From: Paenibacillus methanolicus
GTDB taxonomy: Bacteria > Bacillota > Bacilli > Paenibacillales > Paenibacillaceae
Direction: 5' to 3'
DNA length: 64,000 nucleotides
Assembly (NCBI RefSeq): GCF_008124765.1
Contig: NZ_VNHS01000012.1
Span: 186,001-250,000 of the forward strand
The translations under genes were made by a program, and so were the position numbers. Positions within the stretch are counted from its first letter, which is position 1. Each line of letters starts with the position of its first letter. The notes under the pieces were generated by a model that did no database searches, had not been told where the DNA came from, and worked only from the letters and a program-made list of their open reading frames with translations. Positions 25,180 to 33,245 of this stretch are shown in pieces.

Positions 25180-26295
25180 CTACTTAGCAAGATTCCCTAA
25201 TTCTATGACGTAATCGTCATCAAAGCCTGGATGATTTCGTATGCTCGTTGCTAATTCTTTACACATCTTACGTAGTCGAGGCGTCAGAATGTCGGAACTA
25301 CGGACGCATTGCATGTAATACTCGAACTCATAATGTTCTTCATTACCCCATATGGCATGGTCCATTAAAGCGATTAGCCGTTCTAAAGCAGCTTGTGCAA
25401 AGTCACTGCCAAAACGTTTCAAAGAGAGAAAGACCCCATATTCGATCTTGCTAAAAGCATAAGATTTAACGTTCTTATAATAGGAATCGTGAACGGCGGC
25501 CATCCAGTGATCCAAACATTCGCCAACCGTAGACTTTTGGTATCTCTCAACCTCTCGTTCACAGTAATCGTCTTGCATTTGTAACTGCGGAAACACCTCG
25601 TAAAACAATCCGGAACCAATCGCCTGCCGAATTGTTATGGCGTAATCTAAATCTTCATTTTCTGTGACGGAATAGGCAATGAAATTCTTTGTTTTATGGA
25701 GCGAGGCGAAAGCTTCCTCTCGAATGAGACGCTTCACGGCTTGCAAGGCAAGAAGTTGGTAACCTTCTTCAATAATGCCTGCCTCGAACGCTACTTGAGG
25801 TACACTGGAAACTCCACCAGGTTTTGGGTAGCCATCCGGATGTCCGAATCTGGAGATGCCGATGGTTACGAATTGCTGGATGACTTTACCGTAGTCGCCC
25901 ATATGTTTCTCTCCAAATTGAAAGGCGAAATCGCCAGGGTTGTACTTGATCCAAGCGACATAATCAGAGTCTGGCTCCGTATATCGTGAAAGGTTCGTAG
26001 AAAACCAGCTCGTAGTGTTGAGATAGACAGAGAAACCATACTGCTCTTCTGGATGGAGAACGAAAACATACACCTCTTCATTTACGGAACTTTGAGAGAA
26101 ATCTTTCAAGATTTGCTTGCATCCTTCCGCTAAAGCATGCACGAAGTCCTCAGCCGTAATAATTCGTATGCCATCAGGAACGGATAAGTCGTAACTAATC
26201 TGTTCGTCATCAACATGCAGGATATAATAGCCCTCTTGCTTTGCTGGAATACGTTCTTCCAGCAACATGCCTAGCTGTACATAATAGGTATTCAT
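25180..26295 (-). CDS. Hypothetical protein, possibly DUF4303-like
   Basis: This 371-residue soluble protein has no signal peptide or membrane segment. The N-terminal half (YILHVDDEQISYDLSVPD, YVFVLHPEEQYGFSVYLNT, YVAWIKYNPGDFAFQFGE) resembles what I recall of the DUF4303 family, some members of which occur in polymorphic-toxin immunity loci. The C-terminal half is helical and may be a separate domain. The gene is visibly richer in A+T than its neighbours and is flanked by unrelated genes, which suggests acquisition by transfer. No toxin gene is adjacent, so an immunity role is only a guess. Confidence 0.65.
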   Translation of the reverse strand: MNTYYVQLGMLLEERIPAKQEGYYILHVDDEQISYDLSVPDGIRIITAEDFVHALAEGCKQILKDFSQSSVNEEVYVFVLHPEEQYGFSVYLNTTSWFSTNLSRYTEPDSDYVAWIKYNPGDFAFQFGEKHMGDYGKVIQQFVTIGISRFGHPDGYPKPGGVSSVPQVAFEAGIIEEGYQLLALQAVKRLIREEAFASLHKTKNFIAYSVTENEDLDYAITIRQAIGSGLFYEVFPQLQMQDDYCEREVERYQKSTVGECLDHWMAAVHDSYYKNVKSYAFSKIEYGVFLSLKRFGSDFAQAALERLIALMDHAIWGNEEHYEFEYYMQCVRSSDILTPRLRKMCKELATSIRNHPGFDDDYVIELGNLAK

Positions 26296-26343
26296 TACGA
26301 TGATTCCTCTCTATGTAGAATAGGAAACGCCAATAAACAAAGG

Positions 26344-27246
26344 TCAGGTTCTTTCGCTATCCTCAGATCCGCTGCCCAGCATCGCAAGAAATCGTTCCGC
26401 CGCGACCGGAAGCGACTGTTCCGCTCGTATGGCGATGCCGACGGAACGGGGCGGAATCGGCTCCTTCACCTGAAGCTCGAACAGCCTTCCTTCCTCCAGC
26501 TGCGATTCCACATAGGCGCGCGTAAGGAAGGCGGCGCCGTAGCCCCGCTCGGCCAACTCGATCAGCATGTCGAGCGAGTTCAGCTCGATATCGACTTCCG
26601 CGGAGAGGCCGTGCGAAGCAAGCCACTGGTCGACGAACCGCCGGGTGCTGCTGCCGGGCGAGTACAGGAGGAGCGGCACGCGCGTTAATTCCAAGGCGGT
26701 CATGGGACTCGCGGCTAATTCCCGGTATGCGTGACCGACGACGAAACAATCTTGCACCGTCTGCAGCTGCGTCACCGTAAGCTCCGGATCGGTCAGCGGC
26801 AAGTGGACGAAGCCGATATCCAGTTCGCCGCTCTTCAGCCGCTGCCGGATATCCGGCGTGCTGCCTTGGGAGAGGCGAATGCGGATGCCGGGATAATCGG
26901 CGCGCATCCGGTCGAGCGCGGGCAGAATCAGGTGCTTGATCATCGGGCCGCTCGCCCCGATGCGCAGCTCGCCGCTCGCCAGATCTTTCAGTGCGCGCAG
27001 CTTATGCTCGCCGGCTTCGAGCAGCGCGAACGATTTCTCCACGTAGTCGAGCAGCTCCCGGCCCTCCGTCGTGAGCGACACGCCCTTGGGCAAGCGGTCG
27101 AACAGCTTCACGGCCAGCGTGCTCTCGAGCTGCTTGATCGCGTAGCTGACGGACGGCTGCGTAATATGCAGCTCCTGCGCGGCTTTCGTCAAATTGCCGA
27201 GCTTTGCGGTCGCAAGAAAAATCCGGTACCACTCCGTGCTGATCAT
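26344..27246 (-). CDS. LysR family transcriptional regulator
   Basis: From ATG 27246 the protein is 300 residues, the usual LysR length. The N-terminal helix-turn-helix is clear (FLATAKLGNLTKAAQELHI then TQPSVSYAIKQLE). A two-lobed effector-binding domain fills residues about 90-290 (LRIGASGPMIKHLILPAL, GELDIGFVHLPLTDPEL). The frame is open to 27333, but starts further upstream would put the helix-turn-helix abnormally far in. It is divergent from chorismate synthase, 119 bp away, so it may control itself and possibly aroC. The ligand is unknown. The resemblance is to CysB/CbbR-like members in general. Confidence 0.88.
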   Translation of the reverse strand: MISTEWYRIFLATAKLGNLTKAAQELHITQPSVSYAIKQLESTLAVKLFDRLPKGVSLTTEGRELLDYVEKSFALLEAGEHKLRALKDLASGELRIGASGPMIKHLILPALDRMRADYPGIRIRLSQGSTPDIRQRLKSGELDIGFVHLPLTDPELTVTQLQTVQDCFVVGHAYRELAASPMTALELTRVPLLLYSPGSSTRRFVDQWLASHGLSAEVDIELNSLDMLIELAERGYGAAFLTRAYVESQLEEGRLFELQVKEPIPPRSVGIAIRAEQSLPVAAERFLAMLGSGSEDSERT

Positions 27247-27292
27247 CCGATTGATATAGATCACCTCTATGGAAAGGCTTCTGAATTTCAAT

Positions 27293-27321
27293 TTCTTAAA
27301 TGTCTTAAACCGAATTATAAT
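27293..27321 (+). promoter_or_regulatory. Probable aroC promoter
   Basis: TTCTTA (27293-27298) and TATAAT (27316-27321) are 17 bp apart, 45 bp before the aroC start. The -35 box is weak, as expected if LysR activates it. Confidence 0.5.
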
Positions 27322-27365
27322 GGACATAACCATTCAGGTAAAGGACGTTTAGGGGGAAGAAACAA

Positions 27366-28421
27366 ATGGCAGGCAGCACATACGGAGAGGTATTCAAAGT
27401 GACGACGTTCGGCGAATCGCACGGGATCTCGGTCGGCGTCATCGTGGACGGCGTCACGCCGGGCGTCGAGCTCGACCCGACGTACATCCAGAAGCAGATG
27501 GACCGCCGCAAGCCGGGGCAGTCGTCGGTGACGACGCCGCGCAAGGAGTATGACACGATCAATATCGTATCCGGTATTTTCGAAGGCAAAACGACCGGCA
27601 CGCCGATGTGCATTATTCTGCAGAACACCGACATGCGTCCGGAAGCGTACAGCGACATTCAGAACGCGTTCCGTCCGGGCCATGCGGATTTCACGTATCT
27701 CGAGAAATACGGCATCCGCGACCATCGCGGCAGCGGCCGGGCATCCGGTCGCGAGACGGCGGGACGCGTCGCGGCGGGCGCCGTCGCGCGCAAGCTGCTC
27801 GAGCGCCGCGGCGTCTCGATCGTCGCGTTCACGAAGATGCTCGGCGGCATCGAATGCGAGACGTTCGACGAGAGCGTCATCGAGGAGAATCCGGTCCGCG
27901 CTTGCGATCCGGTCGCGGCCGAGCGGATGATTAGCAAGATCCACGAGCTGGCGGCCGTCGGCGACAGCTGCGGCGGCATCGTCGAATGCCGCATTCGCGG
28001 CGTGAAGCCGGGCCTTGGCGAGCCGGTATTCGACAAGCTCGACGCGGAGCTGGCGAAGGCGATGCTGTCGATCGGCGCCGTGAAAGGCATCGAGTTCGGC
28101 GCGGGCTTCGCGGCGGCGGGCATGAACGGCAGCGAGCATAACGACGAGATGGACGCGAACGGCTACCGCACGAACAACGCGGGCGGCATTATCGGCGGCA
28201 TCAGCAACGGCGCCGAGATCGTCTTCCGCATCGCGGTCAAGCCGACGTCGTCGATCTCGCGTCCGCAGCAGACGATGAACATTTTCGGCCAGGAGCAAAC
28301 GATCGAGACGCACGGACGCCACGATCCGAGCATCTGTCCGCGCATCGTGCCGGTCGTCGAGGCGATGGCGTGCCTCGTGCTCGAGGACATGTACAAGCGG
28401 CAGGCGGCGCTGCACGACTAA
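27366..28421 (+). CDS. aroC: Chorismate synthase
   Basis: This 351-residue protein is a full-length chorismate synthase, which removes phosphate from EPSP to make chorismate in the last shikimate-pathway step, using reduced FMN. Signatures are FGESHG near residue 16, RDHRGSGRASGRETAGR, NAGGIIGGISNG and RPQQTMNIFG, with HGRHDPSICPRIVPVVEAM near the end. The ATG follows TAGGGGGGAAG. The gene stands alone here rather than in an aro/trp cluster. The divergent LysR gene could regulate it. A terminator follows directly. Confidence 0.97.
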   Translation: MAGSTYGEVFKVTTFGESHGISVGVIVDGVTPGVELDPTYIQKQMDRRKPGQSSVTTPRKEYDTINIVSGIFEGKTTGTPMCIILQNTDMRPEAYSDIQNAFRPGHADFTYLEKYGIRDHRGSGRASGRETAGRVAAGAVARKLLERRGVSIVAFTKMLGGIECETFDESVIEENPVRACDPVAAERMISKIHELAAVGDSCGGIVECRIRGVKPGLGEPVFDKLDAELAKAMLSIGAVKGIEFGAGFAAAGMNGSEHNDEMDANGYRTNNAGGIIGGISNGAEIVFRIAVKPTSSISRPQQTMNIFGQEQTIETHGRHDPSICPRIVPVVEAMACLVLEDMYKRQAALHD

Positions 28422-28432
28422 GACAGAAGAGA

Positions 28433-28474
28433 GCCGGTTTGGGGAGCGAGAGCTTGCCGGGCCGGCTTTTTTTT
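28433..28474 (+). terminator. Terminator after aroC
   Basis: AGCCGG and CCGGCT close a larger hairpin followed by eight T residues. Confidence 0.82.
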
Positions 28475-28588
28475 GCGTCTATTTATAGAGTAGAAAGAAT
28501 AATTTCGCAATTCCAGAAGGGAATTCGCTTTTATTTGTAAAAATTAGTAAGCGGCCCTGGGCGTGCTGGGATAATAGGCGATGGCTAG

Positions 28589-28924
28589 GGTTTCCCAATA
28601 AGCGCGTACAATACCCTATCTCTTCAATCCCGCTGTTACAGGTGTCAACAAGAGACCCAAATCAAGATCCAATTCAAGTTTGGCGATACATGGGATTACG
28701 AATATCTAGTGCAGGATGAGATAAAATGGGGCGGCAACGATATCGGGAGGAAGGGACTTCGAAAGGTTGTTTTGGATGGGGTAGCCGAACCATGCGAGAA
28801 GTGTACGGAGATCGTAGATTACTTGATCTTTGTTGTAAGCGATAGTATCCAATCGGTAGAGGAGAACGATGGACGTTATGGTTTTAGCGCCTCGGAAGGT
28901 TACTACGTCGTCCTTGAACCGTAG
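28589..28924 (+). pseudogene. Zinc-ribbon small protein, start lost
   Basis: The frame opens after a TAG at 28586 and ends at 28924. It contains CYRCQQETQIKIQFKFGDTW, then DEIKWGGNDIG, a second Cys pair in EPCEKC, and SASEGYYVVLEP. Two C-x-x-C pairs suggest a zinc ribbon. From memory, small Bacillales proteins of this pattern begin a few residues before the first Cys pair. Here no ATG, GTG or TTG exists upstream of that pair in this frame. The only start, GTG 28709, would delete the first Cys pair. It is probably a gene with a destroyed 5-prime end. Its A+T content is higher than that of its neighbours. The function is unknown. Confidence 0.5.
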
Positions 28925-28992
28925 CACACGAGAAAGCGGGGCGGGTTATCTGTGATGAAGTAACGGCAACAGCACCACAATCCCGCAACGCC

Positions 28993-29032
28993 AAAAAGGC
29001 TCGAGACCGGCACCACGCCTATCTCAAGCCTT
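28993..29032 (-). terminator. Terminator of the sugar-porter gene
   Basis: On the minus strand, AAGGCTTGAGA and TCTCGAGCCTT form a stem with one mismatch, followed by a T-run. Confidence 0.75.
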
Positions 29033-29035
29033 CTT

Positions 29036-30415
29036 TTATTTCTTCGCCCACAGCGACTCGATCTCTTCCAGCGACCGACCCTTGGTCTCCGGCACGACGC
29101 GCCACGTGAACAGCACCGTGAACAGCGACATGAAGCCGAATACCCAGAAGGTCGAGGCTGCGCCGAACGAGTCGAGCATCGGCGGGAACGATTGCGAGAC
29201 GACGTAGTCGGCCGCCCACAGCGCCATGGAGGCGATGGCCGTCGCCCGTCCGCGGATGCGGTTCGGGAAGATCTCCGACAGCATGACCCAGACGACCGGG
29301 CCGAGCGACACCGCGAACGACGCGACGTACAACAGGATGAAGATTAGCACGAGCGGACCGGACGTGTGGCCCGTATGGAACGCCATCCCGATGACGGCGA
29401 GACAGACGGTCATGGACGCGGAGCCGACGAGCAGCAGCGCCTTCCGGCCGACTTTGTCGATGAGCCACAGCGACAGGATCGTGAACAGGAAGTTGATCAG
29501 GCCGACGAGGATCGTCTGGTAGAGCGACGCGTTCGTGCCGGCGCCCGTCTCCTTGAAAATCTCCGGCGCGTAGTACATGACGGCGTTAATGCCGGTCACC
29601 TGCTGCAGCACCGCGATCACGACGCCGACGATGAGCGCCAGGCGCAGGCCGGGGCTGAACAGCTGGCGCAGCGAAGAGTTCTCTTCCTTGAACGACGCCT
29701 TGATGTCGAGCACTTCTTGGCGCGCGCCCTCCTCGCCGTGAATGCGGACCAGTATCGGCAGCGACTCGGCCGCGCGGCCTTGCTTGATGAGCCAGCGCGG
29801 GCTCTCCGGCACGAAGAACAGCAGCACGAGGAACAGCAGGCCGGGAATCGCGCCGACGCCGAACATCCAGCGCCAACCGTTCTCGATATCCCAGGCGTGA
29901 TCGCCGTAGCCGGCAATCGCGGAATTGATGAAGTAGGTGATGAAAATGCCGGTCACCGTCGCCAACTGGTTCAACGCAACCAGACGGCCGCGGTATTTGG
30001 CCGGCGCGATCTCCGCATTATAGAGCGGGCAGAGCGTCGAGGTGAACCCGATGCCGATGCCGCCGATCATGCGGGCGATGATGTAGCCGGTGAACGTAGT
30101 CGGGAACGCCGAGCCGACCGAGCCGACGACGAACAGCAAGGCGGCGACGATGAGCACCTTTTTGCGACCGAACCGGTCGCTCGCGACGCCGGACATCGCG
30201 GCGCCGACGACGCAGCCGACGATGAGACAGGACACCGCCCAGCCGACTTGCACCTGGCTAAGCGCGAACTTCTCCTCCATGAACCCGATGGCCCCCGACA
30301 CGACGGCCGTGTCGAAGCCGAACAATAAGCCGCCGAGCGCGGCGACGATCGAAACTAGCGTGACGAATTTCATGCTAACCCGCTCCGTAGCGGGAGGTTG
30401 AATAGCTGCTTCCAC
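29036..30415 (-). CDS. MFS sugar porter (SP family)
   Basis: This 459-residue permease has 12 predicted helices and the sugar-porter signatures: GGLLFGFDTAVVSGAI in TM1, DRFGRKK, the R-G-R motif in KYRGRLVALNQL, VPESPRWL after TM6, QQVTGINAVMYYAPEIF in TM7 and VPETKGRSLEEIE at the end. Members such as XylE, AraE and GalP carry out sugar-proton symport. QQVTGIN is the usual sugar-contacting segment, but the exact sugar is not readable. Translation starts at GTG 30415 after GAGAGGAGTC. It is a single gene with no sugar-catabolic neighbours. Confidence 0.92.
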   Translation of the reverse strand: MEAAIQPPATERVSMKFVTLVSIVAALGGLLFGFDTAVVSGAIGFMEEKFALSQVQVGWAVSCLIVGCVVGAAMSGVASDRFGRKKVLIVAALLFVVGSVGSAFPTTFTGYIIARMIGGIGIGFTSTLCPLYNAEIAPAKYRGRLVALNQLATVTGIFITYFINSAIAGYGDHAWDIENGWRWMFGVGAIPGLLFLVLLFFVPESPRWLIKQGRAAESLPILVRIHGEEGARQEVLDIKASFKEENSSLRQLFSPGLRLALIVGVVIAVLQQVTGINAVMYYAPEIFKETGAGTNASLYQTILVGLINFLFTILSLWLIDKVGRKALLLVGSASMTVCLAVIGMAFHTGHTSGPLVLIFILLYVASFAVSLGPVVWVMLSEIFPNRIRGRATAIASMALWAADYVVSQSFPPMLDSFGAASTFWVFGFMSLFTVLFTWRVVPETKGRSLEEIESLWAKK

Positions 30416-30479
30416 GGTTGTGACTCCTCTCGAATTAAGCTGGCTCGGCCATTATAGCATGCGGTGGCGCGGCGGAATC

Positions 30480-30600
30480 GGCGCATAAACAGCACTATTA
30501 CGGGCAGTTGCCGCAATAAATTGCGGTCGCCGCGGCGGCGCTTTCCGAGATGACGGCGGGCTAGCATTATTTTGAGGTGGAGGCGAAAATAGTGCTGGCG
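30480..30600. repeat. Intergenic inverted repeats between sugar porter and nuclease
   Basis: AGCACTATT (30491-30499) and AATAGTGCT (30588-30596) are perfect 9-bp inverted copies. Between them CCGCAA-TAAA-TTGCGG (30511-30526) forms a perfect small hairpin. The 360-bp gap 30416-30775 contains no gene. The ACTATT word recalls the repeats near 5100-5230. Confidence 0.5.
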
Positions 30601-30775
30601 CTCGGTCGGGTACGGACGGGTGGAGGGGCGACTCCGGCCGTTTACAGACTCTTCATCGCGGCGCTACGAAATCTCTACAACACCCTAACGCCGCCCGAAT
30701 AAACCGGGCGTACGATGCATAGCGAGATGGTACAAGCCACGCGCCGTCATTCCAGCATACAAAGGAGGAAGTTTA

Positions 30776-31222
30776 ATGTTACAGGCTCTTGCTCGGCGCA
30801 AGACGGCGTTGGTGTCGTTTATGCTCTTGGTGGCGGTAATCGCCGGGGGATTCTGGGCGTTCCCGCCCGCGAAGACGGATGCTGCGGCGTCCTACGACGC
30901 GGTCATTTATTTTCCGTTCAACCGCTATCCGCTGACGGGAGATCATATCCGCGATGCGATCGCGGCGGGGGAATCCGCGATCTGTACGATCGACCGCGCC
31001 GGCGCCGATCAGAACCGGAAGGAGTCGCTGGCCGGCATTCCGACCAAGTCGGGCCACGACCGCGACGAATGGCCGATGGCGATGTGCGCCGAAGGCGGCT
31101 ATGGCGCGGACGTGCGCTACGTGCCGTCCTCGGATAACCGCGGGGCCGGCGCATGGGTCGGCAACCAACTGTCCAAGTATGCCAACGGCAAACGCATCAA
31201 GTTCGTCATGTCGTACGAATAA
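30776..31222 (+). CDS. nucA: Secreted DNA-entry nuclease, NucA/NucB family
   Basis: This 148-residue protein has an N-terminal signal or anchor helix ([20 protein letters not shown]) and then the NucA/NucB domain. Key blocks are [15 protein letters not shown], the catalytic region [17 protein letters not shown] and [16 protein letters not shown]. NucA cleaves DNA at the cell surface during competence, and NucB degrades DNA during sporulation and biofilm dispersal. The ATG has an excellent ribosome site (AAAGGAGGAAGTTTA). The neighbouring comJ gene, encoding the nuclease inhibitor, supports the NucA assignment. Confidence 0.88.
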   Translation: MLQALARRKTALVSFMLLVAVIAGGFWAFPPAKTDAAASYDAVIYFPFNRYPLTGDHIRDAIAAGESAICTIDRAGADQNRKESLAGIPTKSGHDRDEWPMAMCAEGGYGADVRYVPSSDNRGAGAWVGNQLSKYANGKRIKFVMSYE

Positions 31223-31281
31223 ACGCAGATGAGCGGCGCTCCGGCTGCCGGGGCGCTTATCCGTTCAAGGGGGAGCAACGC

Positions 31282-31767
31282 ATGAAGCAGTGGCCAAAGC
31301 AGGAGCTCACGATCTCGTATTCGCAGCTGACCGTCTATAACCAGGAGACGGAGCATCCGTTCTCGGACTGGACCGACGCGCATATCCGGCAAGGTTTTAC
31401 GTGGCGGGAAGGAGCGGTTTCGTTCGGCGCGATCGGAGACGAGCGCAGCATCATCGAGGTCGCGGTGCGCAAGGAAGCCGCGCCGGAACCCGGCGCGATC
31501 CGGGCGATCGTCGTGCCGTTCGAGACGGGAGAGGGAGGCGTGATCGTCAGCAGCATATTGTCCGAGGCTTACGGCTACGATGTTCCGCAGGGCAGCTACG
31601 AGTTATGGTGCGAGATCGTGCCCGCTCCCCCGGAAGCGGCGGGCAACCGGACGCGCTACTTGTTCACGTTCGTGCCGTGCGGGGATCCGAAGGCGCGCAT
31701 CGCGAAAAGGGACGCGGAGCTGGACCCGGGCAAAACGCTGCTGATGGTGGCAAGTCCGGCGATTTGA
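31282..31767 (+). CDS. comJ: ComJ, inhibitor of the DNA-entry nuclease
   Basis: From ATG 31282 (after GGGGGAGCAACGC) the product is 161 residues. ELTISYSQLTVYNQET, the WTDAHIRQGFTWREGAVSFG block and the conserved Ser/Gly-rich middle match ComJ (Nin), which binds and inhibits NucA in Bacillus subtilis. It lacks a signal peptide, so it would protect against nuclease retained in the cytosol. The gene follows nucA by 59 nt, whereas in B. subtilis, as I recall it, the order is comJ then nucA. A hairpin with a T-run follows. The frame is open upstream to 31153, but that is inside nucA. Confidence 0.82.
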   Translation: MKQWPKQELTISYSQLTVYNQETEHPFSDWTDAHIRQGFTWREGAVSFGAIGDERSIIEVAVRKEAAPEPGAIRAIVVPFETGEGGVIVSSILSEAYGYDVPQGSYELWCEIVPAPPEAAGNRTRYLFTFVPCGDPKARIAKRDAELDPGKTLLMVASPAI

Positions 31768-31802
31768 AGCAGCATGGGGCTGCTAGGAGAAGCAACGCGA
31801 AT

Positions 31803-31843
31803 AGGGCGCCGCGAGTCGATTCGACCGGCGACGCCTTTTTGGT
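31803..31843 (+). terminator. Terminator after comJ
   Basis: GGGCG-CCG pairs with CGG-CGACGCC, with a bulge, and is followed by TTTTT. Confidence 0.6.
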
Positions 31844-31889
31844 GTGCGCTGCCGGCGGCTCCCGTCAGCAGCCGGCCGGCGGGGCGGGG

Positions 31890-33242
31890 CTATTCCGCGC
31901 CCCTAAGCCCGCTCCTGTACTCCGTCGGCGTAGCGCCGGTCACCTTCTTGAACACGCGGCTGAAATAGTTCGGGTCGCGGTAGCCGGCCTCGAAGCATAC
32001 TTCTTTCAAGCTGAGACGCTCATCCGCGATGAGCGTCTTCGCGCGTTCGATGCGCAGGCCGGTCACGTAATCGATGAACGTCTCGCCGACGCCCTGCTTG
32101 AACACTTTGCTGAAGTAGTGGGGATTCAGGTGCACGAAATCGGCGACCTCTTCAAGCGACAGCTCTTCGGTGAAATGCTCGCCGATATAGCGCTTGGCCT
32201 TGTCGAGCACGGTCAGCGTCTGGTGCTCGCGCTCCTCGCGGATATGCTGCAGCGCGCTGAGCACGTAGGCGCCGCCGGCCTCGCCGCCGGCGCTGCCGAC
32301 GCCCGCGAACACGCTCGATTGGAGGTCGGCCTTGCCTTCGCGCAGCTCGTCGAAGAGGCAGATGCCCGTCCCTTCCGCGCAGCAGGTCGAGGCGAAGACG
32401 GCTTCGAAATACGACTGGCGCAGCCCGCTCTCGCCCTCTTGCCGGGAGCCGATGCCGACGGTGACCGGGCTGCCGGTCTGGCGCCGCGCCAGCTCGGCGA
32501 TCTGCTCGGCGAAACGCTTGGCCGCCGCGTAGCCGCCAGTGGACGCGCCGTTCTGCTCCCGCACGAAGATGGCCATGTGGCGATCGATCGCGGAGCTGAC
32601 GAGGCACGGCTGGCCGCCGCTCTTGGCGAAGCCGCGGATCGTGTCGTACAGCTTGCGGGTTAGCGGGGCATCCGTCTTCTCCGGCAGCGCGACGACGTAC
32701 GCGCGGCTGGCGTCGAGCGGGAAGTCGATCCATTCCGCCAGCCGCGCCGCGCCGATGCCCTGGACGTGGTCGACCATGAGCATGAGCGCGAGCTCGTTCT
32801 CGGCCAGCGGCAGCAGCTCGGCCACCTGCTGGCGCAGACGCAGCTCGCCGGCTCGCCGCTGGCGATCCTGTTCCAGCTCCGCGAGCAGCTGGCGCAGGAG
32901 GGCGACGATCTGCTCCCGGCCCGCGGGCTTAACGATGTATTCTTTGACGCCCAGAGTGAGCGCTTCTTTCGCGTAAGCGAAGTAGTCGTAAGCGGTGACG
33001 AGCACGAGCTTCGTCTCCGGCAGCCGCGCGCGGATGTCGCGCAGCGCCGCGAGGCCGTCGATCCCGGGCATGTTCACGTCCATGAAGACGATATGCGGGC
33101 GGCGCTCCTCGGCCAGCTCGATGGCGGCGCGGCCGTTCTCCGCGTGGATAATCTCGAACGTATCCGGCAGCATTCTGCCGATGATCAGCTCCAGTCCTTC
33201 GCGCTCGAGCGCCTCGTCGTCGGCGATTAATAATCGGTACAT
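31890..33242 (-). CDS. AraC-type response regulator (YesN-like)
   Basis: This 450-residue protein starts with a receiver domain with phospho-acceptor Asp55 (FMDVNMPG), acidic residues in IADDE and the conserved Lys in EYIVKPA. A long middle region (about 130-340) has no clear domain. Residues about 345-445 are an AraC/XylS double helix-turn-helix (LSLEEVADFVHLNPHYFSKV, YRDPNYFSRVFKKVTG). It is co-transcribed with its kinase (4-nt gap) and a sugar-binding protein. YesN-type regulators control sugar transport and polysaccharide genes; none of these is adjacent, so the targets lie elsewhere. Confidence 0.92.
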   Translation of the reverse strand: MYRLLIADDEALEREGLELIIGRMLPDTFEIIHAENGRAAIELAEERRPHIVFMDVNMPGIDGLAALRDIRARLPETKLVLVTAYDYFAYAKEALTLGVKEYIVKPAGREQIVALLRQLLAELEQDRQRRAGELRLRQQVAELLPLAENELALMLMVDHVQGIGAARLAEWIDFPLDASRAYVVALPEKTDAPLTRKLYDTIRGFAKSGGQPCLVSSAIDRHMAIFVREQNGASTGGYAAAKRFAEQIAELARRQTGSPVTVGIGSRQEGESGLRQSYFEAVFASTCCAEGTGICLFDELREGKADLQSSVFAGVGSAGGEAGGAYVLSALQHIREEREHQTLTVLDKAKRYIGEHFTEELSLEEVADFVHLNPHYFSKVFKQGVGETFIDYVTGLRIERAKTLIADERLSLKEVCFEAGYRDPNYFSRVFKKVTGATPTEYRSGLRGAE

Positions 33243-33245
33243 CGG

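Noticed and set aside
29366-30328. 320-codon open frame on the plus strand
   Set aside because: Shadow of the sugar-porter gene, extremely Arg/Asp/Ala rich, no ribosome site.
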